Assembly: GCA_016197365.1 (NCBI GenBank)
Contig: JACPVS010000031.1
Coordinates: forward strand, 1 to 64,000
Source: Mycolicibacterium cosmeticum
Lineage (GTDB): Bacteria > Actinomycetota > Actinomycetes > Mycobacteriales > Mycobacteriaceae
DNA: 64,000 bases
Direction: 5' to 3'
Shown here: positions 1 through 8,914 of the stretch, piece by piece
Layout of the letters: each line of letters starts with the position of its first letter
How positions within the stretch are numbered: the first letter of the stretch is position 1
Notes under the pieces: generated by a model
The model's input: only the letters and a program-made list of their open reading frames with translations
The model's database searches: none
Told to the model about the DNA's origin: nothing
Made by a program: the position numbers and the translations under genes

Positions 1-533
1 TGGTGTGCGGCCTCGAATTTCGCGGCGTCGATGCGGGGCAGCCGGATCCGGTAGGTGGTGTATGTGTCTTCGACGGTCTTGCTGAACTCCGGCCCCCGTT
101 CGGGGCGGGATGGTTGTTCGGGTTTCGGGGCGAGATTGATGGCTTTGATCAGTTGGGTGACGGTCGCGGATTCGGCCAGTTCGGCGTAGTGCTCATCGGA
201 GCCGTCGACGCCGCGTTCGGCGATGACCCCGACCTGATCCAGTGACAGCCGGCCTTCGCGTAGTCCGTCGGTGCAGCGCGGGAGCTCGTCGAGTCGTCGG
301 GCGATGGCGACCATGGTCTCGGCGTTGCGGGAGGAGACCCCGGTTTTCCAGGCCACCAATGCCGGCACTGATTTGGCGCCGGTCATACCGGCCAGGTCCT
401 CGCGCTCTAACTGGGCAACGACGTCGACGATGCGGCCGTCGATCGCATTGCGCTGCCCGCACAACTCGGAGAGCTCCCCGAACAGCGCCTCAAGGCGCTC
501 CTTGGGAGCCAAAGACGCTGCCGCGGTGGACAT
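1..533 (-). CDS. DUF222 / 13E12 repeat family protein, 5' part (runs off left edge)
   Basis: Open minus-strand frame of 177 codons with no stop before the window edge. It starts MSTAAASLAPKERLEALF and continues through a helical region with VAWKTGVSSRNAETMVAIA and GRLSLDQVGVIAERG. This is the typical N-terminal half of the DUF222 family, known in mycobacteria as 13E12 repeat proteins, which usually carry an HNH nuclease domain at the C terminus. That half lies outside the window, so catalytic capacity cannot be judged. These genes are multicopy in mycobacteria and some copies sit in mobile sequences; their role is unclear. The ATG at 533 is the only good start seen. The other frames here lack family resemblance. 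Confidence 0.8.
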   Translation of the reverse strand, partial: MSTAAASLAPKERLEALFGELSELCGQRNAIDGRIVDVVAQLEREDLAGMTGAKSVPALVAWKTGVSSRNAETMVAIARRLDELPRCTDGLREGRLSLDQVGVIAERGVDGSDEHYAELAESATVTQLIKAINLAPKPEQPSRPERGPEFSKTVEDTYTTYRIRLPRIDAAKFEAAH

Positions 534-717
534 GAAATCATTGTCACACCACGGTCCGACAAGTCGGGATCGGCGGAACGGCCACCATCGGTGATGTTGA
601 TGGCACGGTCGTTCTAGTGGCTAGTGCTTCAACCTTAAAGTCCCACGACGATTCGTCCACGCACGTAAAGTGCCATCGATATCGTCCGAAGATTGCGGGT
701 GAGGAAGGTTCTATCCC

Positions 718-933
718 ATGAACATGTGGCGCAAGGTGATCTTGCTCGGCGCTCTTGCCGCAACCTTCGCGATGGTTGACGCGGCCGTTGCCGGCGCCTA
801 CGACACGATCGACTACGGCACCAATCAAGGAGCTTGTAAGGCCGCCGAAAAGCAGGCAAAGGTCGGAGGTATTCGCTATGCGGACTGCTTCGAAACCGGC
901 CCAGGCCACTACTCTCTGGCCCTGGACGACTGA
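718..933 (+). CDS. Small secreted protein, unknown function
   Basis: Predicted 71-residue protein. It begins with a classical Sec signal peptide: MNMWRK, then a hydrophobic stretch (residues 7-20) and a likely signal peptidase site after AVA near residue 25. The mature part is about 46 residues, acidic to neutral, with two cysteines (in GACKAAEK and YADCFETG) that could form one disulfide. No known domain is recognised. It stands alone between the DUF222 gene and the convergent PKS gene. The coding call rests on the signal peptide and isolated position; a promoter was not identified. Confidence 0.65.
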   Translation: MNMWRKVILLGALAATFAMVDAAVAGAYDTIDYGTNQGACKAAEKQAKVGGIRYADCFETGPGHYSLALDD

Positions 934-1005
934 CCGTCTGAGTCGTCGTTTACAGGCAGGTCTTCGTTGATGGGACCCTCACCTGCGACCGCAGGCACGC
1001 CGCCC

Positions 1006-4000
1006 CTAGCCGTCCAGCCGCTCGCTCAGCATGTCGGCCAGCCCGCGGATCGTGGTGATCTCCGTAGCTCGGACCCGAATCCCCGTCGCGGTCTCCAGTC
1101 GGGTGATCAGTTCGAGAGCCCCGAGGGAGTCGATCCCGCATTCCGGCAGCGGCCGGTCCGCGTCGATGTTGCGGTGCACCACAGCACTGACCTGATCGGC
1201 GATCAGCGCTCGCAGGCGCGGCGACCATTCCGGGCGAGGGAGAGCCACCAGCTCGGCGCGCAGTCGCGTGGCGTCCGCCGACTTTCGCCGCGATGCGCGT
1301 ACCGCCGCGCCGAACGGCGAGCGCGCGGCCACTGCCGACAGCCACGCGGCATCGTTTGGGGCACAGGCACTGTACGCGCGATCGTGGCACAGTAACTCGT
1401 CGAGCACCGAGGCGTCGAGCGCGTCGTCCTGCGCAGCGACCGTGAGGCCGGGCAGTCCTGAGTTCCGGCGCCACGACGCGAACGCCGCCAACCAACTTGA
1501 GGCCGCGGCGGCCGCGGTCTGGCCGGGTGCGCCGGTCAGTGCGGCCGTCGAGGAGAACATGCAGAACCAGTCCAGCGGTTGCCCGGTGCTGGCCGCGTGC
1601 AGGTTCCACGCGCCCTGCACCGTCGAGGCCCAGACCCGCTCAAGCTCCGTGGCATCCGGCGTCTCCGCGTGCAGCACTCCGCGCAGCGGATGGCCGGCGG
1701 CGCACGCAACACCGACGAGCTGCTCGGCGACGCCGTCCCCCCCGACATCGGCGCACTCGACCACCACATCGGTACCGGCCGCGCGGAGGGCCTCGATCCG
1801 TTCGAGCGACTGCGGCGAAAGTGTTGTCGGAGAACACAAGACGATCCGGCCGGCCCCGGCGGCGGCCAGCCACTCCACGAAAAGCAGTCCCGCCGGCCCA
1901 CCCGTGACGAGGTAGGCGCCATCGGCCCGGCAAGGCCGCACCTGCTCCGGTGGAACGACCGCGCGGACGGTGCCGGTGGACGGGATGTCGAGAACGAGCC
2001 TGCCTGCGCGTTCGGCAGTGACGACGTCGATGGCGTCGGCGAGGGGATGAGCGATGTACTCCGGGAGCGGCAGGACGCCGTCGGCCAGCTGCCGGTACAG
2101 CGTCGTCAGCAGATGGTGCACCCGCACCGGATGACTGTCGGCCAGCCGCACCAGGTCGAGGGTGCTGACGGTCTGGTTGGGTTGCACGGCCCACTGCCGG
2201 ACCTCGTCCCGCCGGCCGATATCGATGAAGCGGCCGCCGTGGGCGAGTACCTCAAGAGCGGGGCGGTCGAGCGAGTTGAGCACGACGTCGACCCCATACC
2301 CGTCCGTGTCAGTGCGGATCAGCGCCGCGAAATCCGCGCTCCGCGAATCGTACACCTGCTGGATACCCATGTCGCGCAGCAATTCTCGCCGGGACTCACT
2401 GCCCGCCGTGGCGAAGATCTCCGCGCCGACGGATTGGGCGATGGCGATCGCCGCTTGTCCCACGCCGCCGGCCGCGGAGTGGATCAGCACCTTATCGCCG
2501 GCAGCGAGCCCAGCCAGGCCATGCAGGGCGACGACGCCCGCGGTGGCCGCCGCCGCGGCGTGCCGGTCGGAGACCTGCGCGGGCAGCAGGACAGCCAACC
2601 GGGCATCGCAGGTGACGAACGTGCCCCAGGAACCGCCGGCGCAGATCCCGGCGACCCGGTCACCGACGCGATGGTCGGTAACCCCCGGCCCCACCGAGGT
2701 CACCACACCGGCGAAGTCGGTGCCCAGCCGCGCAACCGGGCCCTCGGCGAACACGGCCCGCACGTCGGCGACATTGACACCTGCTGCCCGCACCGCCACC
2801 TCGATCTGGCCCGTTCCCGGTGGGATGCGCGGGACCTGAACGACTTCCACCGCACCGGGCGCCCGCACCCGCACGCGCAAGCCGTCGTGCCGGGGATCGA
2901 GGAGGGCGGTCCGTCGTTCCTCGGGTCGAAGCGGCGCCGGCGACAGGCGCGCGGTGTACCACTGCCCGCTACGCCAGGCTGTGACGTCCTCGTCGGAACC
3001 GGAAAGCAGTTGCCGGGCGACACCCGTGGTCGACCCGTCGGCATCGAGGTCCACATGCACGGCTTGCAGTCCGGGATGCTCACCGCCGAGCACCCGGAGC
3101 ACCCCCCCGACGCCCGCATGGCTCAGATCTGGACGCTCGCCGTCGAGCACCGCCTGCGCCGAGCGGGTCACCATGTATAGCCGCGGCGTCTCACCGGTCA
3201 ACGCCACCACTTCACCGATGATCTCCAGCAGTTTCCGGGCGGCCTCGAGCCCGGAGAGGTCCGGCTCCAGCAGAACCACCACGGCGGCGAGTTCGCCGCC
3301 GCGCGCCTCATGGTGCAACGCGTCGGCGGACCACGAGGTACTCATGCAGTGTGCGCCAAGGCTTTCGAGGTCCTCGCCGAGCCCCTCACCGTCACCGATG
3401 AGCAGCCATCGTCCGGGATCAGCTCGTGGGACATCGGGCACCGCACGTGGTCGCCAGTCGATGGTCAACAACCGGTCGTCCACGGCGGGGTTCGCGGCGA
3501 AGCGAACGCCCCGCACCTCGAGCAACACCGCACCGTCCTGATCGAGAACGTCGAGATCGGCTTCCACCTCACCGGAGGACGAGGCAGTGACGCGGGTGCG
3601 GCAGTACCGGGCGGCCTGGATGGGACCGTATGCGCGCAGCAGTCGAATGGCGTTGGGTGACTGATGTTCTGCCACCGCGCGGAAACATGCGTCCAACACG
3701 GTGTGGAGGGTCCCCCCGGCGGGGATATCGATGGTTTCGGATCCCCCGATAGCGGCAGTCGGGCGGTTAGTCTCCGGCGCGCTGAGTACCGCCGACGCGT
3801 AGCGGCCCCGCCCGGTACTCACCACGAAATCGAACGGCCCTGGCCTGTCACCCGTCGCTGAAGCGGTGATGACGGTGTCCGCGTCGCCATCCCAGCCGCC
3901 ACGTAACGCGATGTCCCGGACCTCGACGGCGTCGCCGAACACGGTATGTCCGGCCGCCAACGCCATCTCGCAGCAGACGGCACCGGACAGTGCCGGCCCG

Positions 4001-6111
4001 GATCCCGATTGTGCCTGCCACACATGATGTTCCGGGTCCTCGGGCAGAAGCACGTGCACCCCGAGCAGGGGGTGCGCTGCAACGGTGTGACCAACGGGGG
4101 CCTCGTCGCGCGCCTCCTCCGACGGAGGCTGTGGGTGGGCCGAGGTCGGTAGCGGCGCGTCCACCAGGGTCCCGGACGGGTGACGCACCGCGAAATCGAC
4201 TGCGGCGCCCGCGCAGTACAGCGAACCGACGAATTCGGACAAGGCGGAGTCGGGTGAGACACGTAGGATGGCCGGCGTGATGTCGAGACTGCGGGCGGTC
4301 TGTTCGACAGCCTCGGTGAGCAGACGGTCGGGCACCACCTCGGCGAAGACCCGGTGGCCGTCTTCCAGCGCGGCTCGCACCGCGGCGGAGAACCGAGCCA
4401 TCTTGCGTAGGTTCGCCACCCAGTAACGGGCATCGCAGGCGGGGCGGTCCCGGGGGTCGAACGAGGTGCCCGTGTAGAACGGCACCTGCGGTGTCATCGG
4501 GTTCAGCCCGGACAGGGCGGAGGTGAACTCCGAGACGATCGAATCGACCTGCGGGGAGTGCACGGCCACCACGCCGGGGATTTCCCGGGCCGGCACCTCC
4601 CGTTGCTCCCAACCAGCGATCAGGTCGCGTACCACCTCCGCCGACCCGGCGACCACTGCGGACCCGGGCGACGGCACGGCCGCGACCACGACCTCGTTCC
4701 GGCCGCGCATCGTCAGCTCCGAAAGAAGTTGCTGAGCAGGGAGTTCCACCGCCGCCACGGCACCTTCGGAGAGGACGACACGGGCCAGCAGATTCGCGCG
4801 GCTGCACACCACCCGCAGCCCGTCCTCGAGCGACAGTGCGCCGGCGACCACCGCCGCCGCGGTCTCGCCGAGCGAGTATCCGATGACCGCACCCGGCCGG
4901 GCACCGTGCTCCCGCAGTGCGGTGGCCAGGGCCACCTGCATGGTGAACAGCGTCGGATGGGCGCGCCTGATATCAGATTCGTTGTCCGGCAACGCCAGTG
5001 CCTCGGCCACGGAGAAACCGCACTCGCGCAGGATGGCCGGCTCGGCCAGCGCCACGGTGGCCGCGAAGGCCGGTTCGTTCGCCAGCAGCTCGGCGGCCGC
5101 CCCGGGCCGCTGCGGCACCTGGCCGGCGAACACCCAGACCGGGCCGTGGTCGTCGCCGCCGACGGCGGCTTCGATTACGGTCTCGGTGTCGGCCACCCCG
5201 CGCAACGCGTCGCCGAGTTCGGTTCGGGTGTCTGCGATGACGGCGGTTCGTACCGGGCGATGCCCGCGACGGCGCGCCAACGTGTACGCGAGGTCGGGCA
5301 ACGACACATCCTGGTGTGTCTGCACCCAGTCCGCGAGACGGCCTGCCGTGCTGCGCAATCCGGCGGAGGACGTGGCGGACAGCGCGAACAGCAGTGGTCC
5401 AGATGCAGGCGCCGGCACTTCATCTTGTTGGGGCGCCCGTTCCACGACGCAGCACACCCGGGTGCCCGATTCACTCACCGCGGACACCGCCGCCCGGTGC
5501 AGCTCACTGCCCGCCCACTGCCCATGCCGGACGGCGAGGACCACCGTCATCAACCCGAGCGAACCCGTCTCCGTCATCCCGATGGACGAGGGATCAACAC
5601 CGGCCCTGGCCAACGCCTTTCGGTACACCGCGGCCTCGTCGTCACGACCCGCGGCGGAGCCCCGAACCACGGACAGGACCCGGTCGCCGTCGCGCAGCGC
5701 ATCCGGCAGCCGTTTGAGCAGGACCATGGCGGTGCCCTCGCCGGCCAGGGCGAGGTCACTCTCGCCACTGTCGAGGCTGCCGCAGGCCAGGTGCACGGCG
5801 AGCAGGCCGGTATCGACGGTGAGCGCCGGGCCGTGCGTGCGTAGCGCGTCGGCGATCTGGTCCGCCGCCATGACGGCGAAAACCGAGGTGGGTGAGGTGG
5901 CCAGCGAGTCCGGCGAGATGCCGGCATGCTCGACGGCCTCGCAGGCCGTCTCCATCGGCCATGGGTGCTGCGGCGAGGACTCGATGTCGAACCCGGCACC
6001 GTCGTCGAGCGCATCCCACAGGCGCTCAGGGGAATCGATGTCCCCGGGAAACCGGCACGCCATTCCGATCACGGCCACCGCAGTACCGCCGACGGGATCG
6101 AACGAGACCAT
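1006..6111 (-). CDS. Mas/Pks5-like type I polyketide synthase with eroded KS, DH and KR active sites
   Basis: Uninterrupted 1701-aa frame in the order KS remnant (about 10-235), AT (about 325-640), DH remnant (675-870), ER (1075-1380), KR remnant (1395-1600), ACP (1635-1701). The KS keeps VAVIGMACRFPG, but where a KS reads DTACSSSLVAVHLAC this protein reads VDTGLLAVHLAC, so the active-site Cys is gone; the HGTGT and NIGHT motifs are also absent. The DH keeps HPLLG but lacks the HxxxGxxxxP segment. The KR motif GQxxYAAAN is GQTAAAAAS and its Lys is Thr. AT (GYSLGE, VAVHSP), ER (HSAAGGVG) and ACP (GIDSLGALEL) look intact. An AGGGG element supports the ATG at 6111; an in-frame ATG at 6171 is less likely. 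It is divergent from a fatty acyl-AMP ligase. By inference it cannot elongate chains conventionally. Confidence 0.9.
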   Translation of the reverse strand: MVSFDPVGGTAVAVIGMACRFPGDIDSPERLWDALDDGAGFDIESSPQHPWPMETACEAVEHAGISPDSLATSPTSVFAVMAADQIADALRTHGPALTVDTGLLAVHLACGSLDSGESDLALAGEGTAMVLLKRLPDALRDGDRVLSVVRGSAAGRDDEAAVYRKALARAGVDPSSIGMTETGSLGLMTVVLAVRHGQWAGSELHRAAVSAVSESGTRVCCVVERAPQQDEVPAPASGPLLFALSATSSAGLRSTAGRLADWVQTHQDVSLPDLAYTLARRRGHRPVRTAVIADTRTELGDALRGVADTETVIEAAVGGDDHGPVWVFAGQVPQRPGAAAELLANEPAFAATVALAEPAILRECGFSVAEALALPDNESDIRRAHPTLFTMQVALATALREHGARPGAVIGYSLGETAAAVVAGALSLEDGLRVVCSRANLLARVVLSEGAVAAVELPAQQLLSELTMRGRNEVVVAAVPSPGSAVVAGSAEVVRDLIAGWEQREVPAREIPGVVAVHSPQVDSIVSEFTSALSGLNPMTPQVPFYTGTSFDPRDRPACDARYWVANLRKMARFSAAVRAALEDGHRVFAEVVPDRLLTEAVEQTARSLDITPAILRVSPDSALSEFVGSLYCAGAAVDFAVRHPSGTLVDAPLPTSAHPQPPSEEARDEAPVGHTVAAHPLLGVHVLLPEDPEHHVWQAQSGSGPALSGAVCCEMALAAGHTVFGDAVEVRDIALRGGWDGDADTVITASATGDRPGPFDFVVSTGRGRYASAVLSAPETNRPTAAIGGSETIDIPAGGTLHTVLDACFRAVAEHQSPNAIRLLRAYGPIQAARYCRTRVTASSSGEVEADLDVLDQDGAVLLEVRGVRFAANPAVDDRLLTIDWRPRAVPDVPRADPGRWLLIGDGEGLGEDLESLGAHCMSTSWSADALHHEARGGELAAVVVLLEPDLSGLEAARKLLEIIGEVVALTGETPRLYMVTRSAQAVLDGERPDLSHAGVGGVLRVLGGEHPGLQAVHVDLDADGSTTGVARQLLSGSDEDVTAWRSGQWYTARLSPAPLRPEERRTALLDPRHDGLRVRVRAPGAVEVVQVPRIPPGTGQIEVAVRAAGVNVADVRAVFAEGPVARLGTDFAGVVTSVGPGVTDHRVGDRVAGICAGGSWGTFVTCDARLAVLLPAQVSDRHAAAAATAGVVALHGLAGLAAGDKVLIHSAAGGVGQAAIAIAQSVGAEIFATAGSESRRELLRDMGIQQVYDSRSADFAALIRTDTDGYGVDVVLNSLDRPALEVLAHGGRFIDIGRRDEVRQWAVQPNQTVSTLDLVRLADSHPVRVHHLLTTLYRQLADGVLPLPEYIAHPLADAIDVVTAERAGRLVLDIPSTGTVRAVVPPEQVRPCRADGAYLVTGGPAGLLFVEWLAAAGAGRIVLCSPTTLSPQSLERIEALRAAGTDVVVECADVGGDGVAEQLVGVACAAGHPLRGVLHAETPDATELERVWASTVQGAWNLHAASTGQPLDWFCMFSSTAALTGAPGQTAAAAASSWLAAFASWRRNSGLPGLTVAAQDDALDASVLDELLCHDRAYSACAPNDAAWLSAVAARSPFGAAVRASRRKSADATRLRAELVALPRPEWSPRLRALIADQVSAVVHRNIDADRPLPECGIDSLGALELITRLETATGIRVRATEITTIRGLADMLSERLDG

Positions 6112-6180
6112 TGCACCCCTACAGAACAGATCAAGGCACGGCACGCTGCCCCGCCGCTCACGATAGACCACCCAGCTAAC

Positions 6181-6199
6181 CCCGAACCCGGGTATCGGG
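6181..6199. promoter_or_regulatory. Inverted repeat between pks and FAAL genes
   Basis: The 107-bp divergent promoter region contains CCCGA, ACCCGGGT, then ATCGGG, an inverted repeat with one extra base in the right half. It lies 20 bases before the GTG of the acyl-AMP ligase gene. It is a candidate operator for both genes. No regulator gene is adjacent, so the partner is unknown. Confidence 0.35.
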
Positions 6200-6218
6200 A
6201 CCAGCCGCCCGCAGTAGT

Positions 6219-7964
6219 GTGAGCTACGTGATTGAGGCTTCCATCCCGGCCGTCCTGCGTGAGCGCGCCAGTCTGCAGCCGGACGATGTAGCGGTCACTT
6301 ACATCGACTACGACCGCGACTGGGACGGTGAAACCCTGTCGCTCACCTGGATGCAGCTGTACCGGCGGGCATCGGCTGTGGCGCAGGCACTGTCGGCGGA
6401 CGGCTCCGCGGGGGACCGCGCGGTGGTCTCGGCGCCCCAGGGCCTGGACTACCTCGTGGCGTTCCTCGGCGCGCTGCTGGCCGGGCGGATCGCGGTTCCC
6501 CTCTCGGTCCCGCTCGGCGGGGCGACCGATGAGCGGGTCGCCTCGGTGCTGCGGGACGCGCAGCCCGCCGCCGTCCTCACCACCTCCGCGGTCGCAGGCG
6601 TGGTGGGCGAGCACCTGGGGCCGGCCGCCGAGCACGGCGCACTGCTGATCGAGGTCGATCTGCTGGGCGAAGGTGCGCCCTTCGGCGAGGACGCCGAGTT
6701 CGGGGACAGCCGGAGCACGGCCTACCTGCAGTACACGTCGGGATCCACTCGGCAGCCCGCCGGGGTGATGATGTCGCACCAGAACGTGCTCGCCAATTTC
6801 GAGCAGCTGATGGCCGGTTACTTCGCCGATCACGGGAAGTTTCCGCCCCCGGACACCACGATCGTCTCCTGGCTGCCCTTCTACCACGACATGGGATTGG
6901 TGTTGGGGGTGTGCGCGCCGGTTCTGCTGGGGTTGCGCACGGTGCTGACCAGTCCGGTCGCGTTCCTGACCCGGCCGGCCCGCTGGATGCAGTTGCTGGG
7001 CAGCCACCCGCACGCCTACACGGCGGGACCGAACTTCGCGTTCGAGTTGGTGGCCCGCAAGACCACCGACGAGGACATGGCCGGGCTGGACCTGGCGGGC
7101 GTGCTGAACATCGTCACCGGCAGTGAGCGCGTGCATCCGGCCACCCTGCGCCGCTTCACCCAGCGGTTCGCCCGGTTCAACCTGCACGAGTCGGTGATCC
7201 GGCCGTCCTACGGCCTGGCCGAGGCGACGGTCTACGTCGCCACCCGGGCGCCCGGCGACGCGCCCGCGATCGGGCACTTCGATCCGGAGAAGCTGTCCGA
7301 GGGGCAGGCGGCGCCGCTACCGGGCGGGCGGGGCACCCCGCTGATCAGTTACGGCCGGCCGCAGGCCCCGTTGGTGCGCATCGTCGATCCCGACACCCGC
7401 ACCGAGTGCGCGGCGGGTACCACCGGCGAGATCTGGGTGCACGGCGACAACGTCGCCGAAGGGTATTGGGGCAACCCGGAAAAGACCGGGAGCACGTTCG
7501 GGGGCGTGCTGGCCGACCCGCCCGCCGGCACACCCGACGGGCCCTGGTTGCGCACCGGCGATCTCGGCTTCCTCTTCGAGGATGAGCTGTACATCGTCGG
7601 GCGCATCAAGGATCTGCTGATCGTGCGCGGGCGCAACCACTCGCCCGACGACATCGAGGCGACCATCCAGGAGATCACCGGCGGCCGGGTCGCCGCGATC
7701 GCGGTGCCCGACGGCCAGACCGAGAAGCTCGTGACGGTCATCGAGCAGAAGCGGCGCGGCGCATCCGAGGAAGAGGTGGCGGCCAATCTGGCCGCCGTGC
7801 GCGGCGAGGTGGCCTCGGCGGTGTTCACCGCGCACGGACTGTCCATCGCCGATCTGGTGCTGGTGTCACCGGGCTCCATCCCGATCACCACCAGCGGCAA
7901 GATTCGGCGGGCGTCGTGCGCGGACCAGTACCGGCTCGGCGAGTTCGCCCGGCTGGACGCCTGA
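6219..7964 (+). CDS. Fatty acyl-AMP ligase (FAAL, FadD family)
   Basis: 581-aa ANL-superfamily adenylating enzyme. It has the P-loop YTSGSTRQPAGVMMS near residue 172, SWLPFYHDMGLV near 218, SYGLAEATVYVATR near 330, and the C-terminal hinge GRIKDLLIVRGRNHSPDDIE near 461. The HDMG sequence and the long segment after the GLAEATVY motif are typical of mycobacterial FAALs, which activate fatty acids as acyl-adenylates and load them onto a PKS carrier domain instead of making acyl-CoA. It is divergent from the PKS and upstream of a GAP-type gene, a neighbourhood seen in mycobacterial complex-lipid loci. The GTG at 6219 gives the usual N terminus; no strong ribosome-binding site is visible. The particular FadD number cannot be assigned. 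Confidence 0.9.
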   Translation: MSYVIEASIPAVLRERASLQPDDVAVTYIDYDRDWDGETLSLTWMQLYRRASAVAQALSADGSAGDRAVVSAPQGLDYLVAFLGALLAGRIAVPLSVPLGGATDERVASVLRDAQPAAVLTTSAVAGVVGEHLGPAAEHGALLIEVDLLGEGAPFGEDAEFGDSRSTAYLQYTSGSTRQPAGVMMSHQNVLANFEQLMAGYFADHGKFPPPDTTIVSWLPFYHDMGLVLGVCAPVLLGLRTVLTSPVAFLTRPARWMQLLGSHPHAYTAGPNFAFELVARKTTDEDMAGLDLAGVLNIVTGSERVHPATLRRFTQRFARFNLHESVIRPSYGLAEATVYVATRAPGDAPAIGHFDPEKLSEGQAAPLPGGRGTPLISYGRPQAPLVRIVDPDTRTECAAGTTGEIWVHGDNVAEGYWGNPEKTGSTFGGVLADPPAGTPDGPWLRTGDLGFLFEDELYIVGRIKDLLIVRGRNHSPDDIEATIQEITGGRVAAIAVPDGQTEKLVTVIEQKRRGASEEEVAANLAAVRGEVASAVFTAHGLSIADLVLVSPGSIPITTSGKIRRASCADQYRLGEFARLDA

Positions 7965-8019
7965 ATCCGCTGTGCTGCAACTTGTTCGGTGATTGACGGG
8001 AAAGGGAACGTTGTCGGCG

Positions 8020-8814
8020 ATGTGGAGTTCGGTGGCGGTGCTGGCGCTTCCGATCGCGCTGGACCCCGTGCGTCTGGGTGTCAACCTCCTGCTGATCTCC
8101 CGCCCGCGCCCCGCGCAGAACCTGCTGGTGTACTGGATCGGCTGTGTCACCGCGAGCATTCTGCTGCTGGTGGTACCGCTGCTGGTGCTGCACAACACGG
8201 CGGCCTTCGCGTCGTTCGTGCACGATCTGGCCAACCCGCAGACCGCCGCCAGTGTGACGGTCCGGCGCGTCGAGGTCGGGGTGGGCGTCCTGATCCTGGC
8301 GATCGCGGCGGCGACGGGGCTGCGGGCGGTGAAACGACGAACGGCCGTCCGCGCTGACGCCGAAAAAGACTCGGAACCAACGGATTCCGACGACCCATCA
8401 CCCATCGCGCGGTTGTTGAACCGCGGCCGGGATGCACCGGCGGAGGGCGGCTCCGCGGTCCAGCGGCTGCTCGGGCGTGCCCATCGGGCCTGGGAGAGCG
8501 GCGCGCTGTGGGTGGCGGCGGTGATCGGCTTCTGGGCGGGACCCAACCCTTCGCTGGTGACGTTCTCGCTGGCGACCATCCTGGCCTCGGGTGCGGCGTT
8601 CGGCGCCCAGATCGGTGCGGCGATCGTGTTCATCGTCGTCAGCCTGGCGGTGGTGGAGATCGTGCTGATCTGCAACCTGGTGGCCCCGGCCAGGACGCAG
8701 GCCGCGCTGCGCCGGGTGCACGACTGGGTGGGCGGCTACCGGATCCAGATCGTGGTGGCCATCCTGACGCTGGTCGGCCTGGCGTTCGTGGCGCAGGGCC
8801 TCGGCCTGCTCTGA
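8020..8814 (+). CDS. GAP/Sap family membrane protein (lipid addressing)
   Basis: About 264 residues with six predicted membrane segments. The pattern is MWSSVAVLALPIALDPVRLG, then two more helices, a hydrophilic middle (roughly residues 105-150, rich in Asp, Arg and Ser), and three C-terminal helices including VIGFWAGPNPSLVTFSLATI. This matches the GAP (glycopeptidolipid addressing protein) / Sap (sulfolipid-1 addressing) family, small integral membrane proteins required for surface display of mycobacterial glycolipids. The neighbouring FAAL and PKS genes support a lipid-export role. In-frame upstream starts exist at 7993 (TTG) and 8011 (TTG); ATG 8020 places the first helix at the N terminus as in relatives. 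Confidence 0.8.
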   Translation: MWSSVAVLALPIALDPVRLGVNLLLISRPRPAQNLLVYWIGCVTASILLLVVPLLVLHNTAAFASFVHDLANPQTAASVTVRRVEVGVGVLILAIAAATGLRAVKRRTAVRADAEKDSEPTDSDDPSPIARLLNRGRDAPAEGGSAVQRLLGRAHRAWESGALWVAAVIGFWAGPNPSLVTFSLATILASGAAFGAQIGAAIVFIVVSLAVVEIVLICNLVAPARTQAALRRVHDWVGGYRIQIVVAILTLVGLAFVAQGLGLL

Positions 8815-8855
8815 GGGTTCAGCGGCGGTCCTCGAAATGGGATGTGTGAACTACC

Positions 8856-8893
8856 TTACTCGCGGGTAATAAGACCGTCATGGTCACATGTGA
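8856..8893. promoter_or_regulatory. Two inverted repeats upstream of the reductase-desaturase operon
   Basis: The 100-bp gap before the ferredoxin-reductase gene holds TTACTCGCGGGTAA at 8856-8869 (12 of 14 positions palindromic) and a perfect TCACATGTGA at 8884-8893, ending 21 bases before the start codon. Both have the size and symmetry of TetR-type operators. Desaturase operons in mycobacteria are commonly under TetR control, but the regulator for this one is not in the window. Confidence 0.4.
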
Positions 8894-8914
8894 GCCCCGA
8901 GGGGAGTCGCGCTG

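Noticed and set aside
1579..3180. 533-codon plus-strand open frame inside the PKS gene
   Set aside because: Antisense to the PKS; composition is His/Arg/Pro-rich with no domain, typical of a GC-rich shadow frame.
4883..6166. 427-codon plus-strand open frame inside the PKS gene
   Set aside because: Antisense to KS/AT coding sequence, Ser/Arg/Pro-rich, no ribosome-binding site or family resemblance.
6069..7277. 402-codon minus-strand frame across the FAAL gene
   Set aside because: Shadow of the FAAL gene; Gly/Arg/His-rich without domain features.
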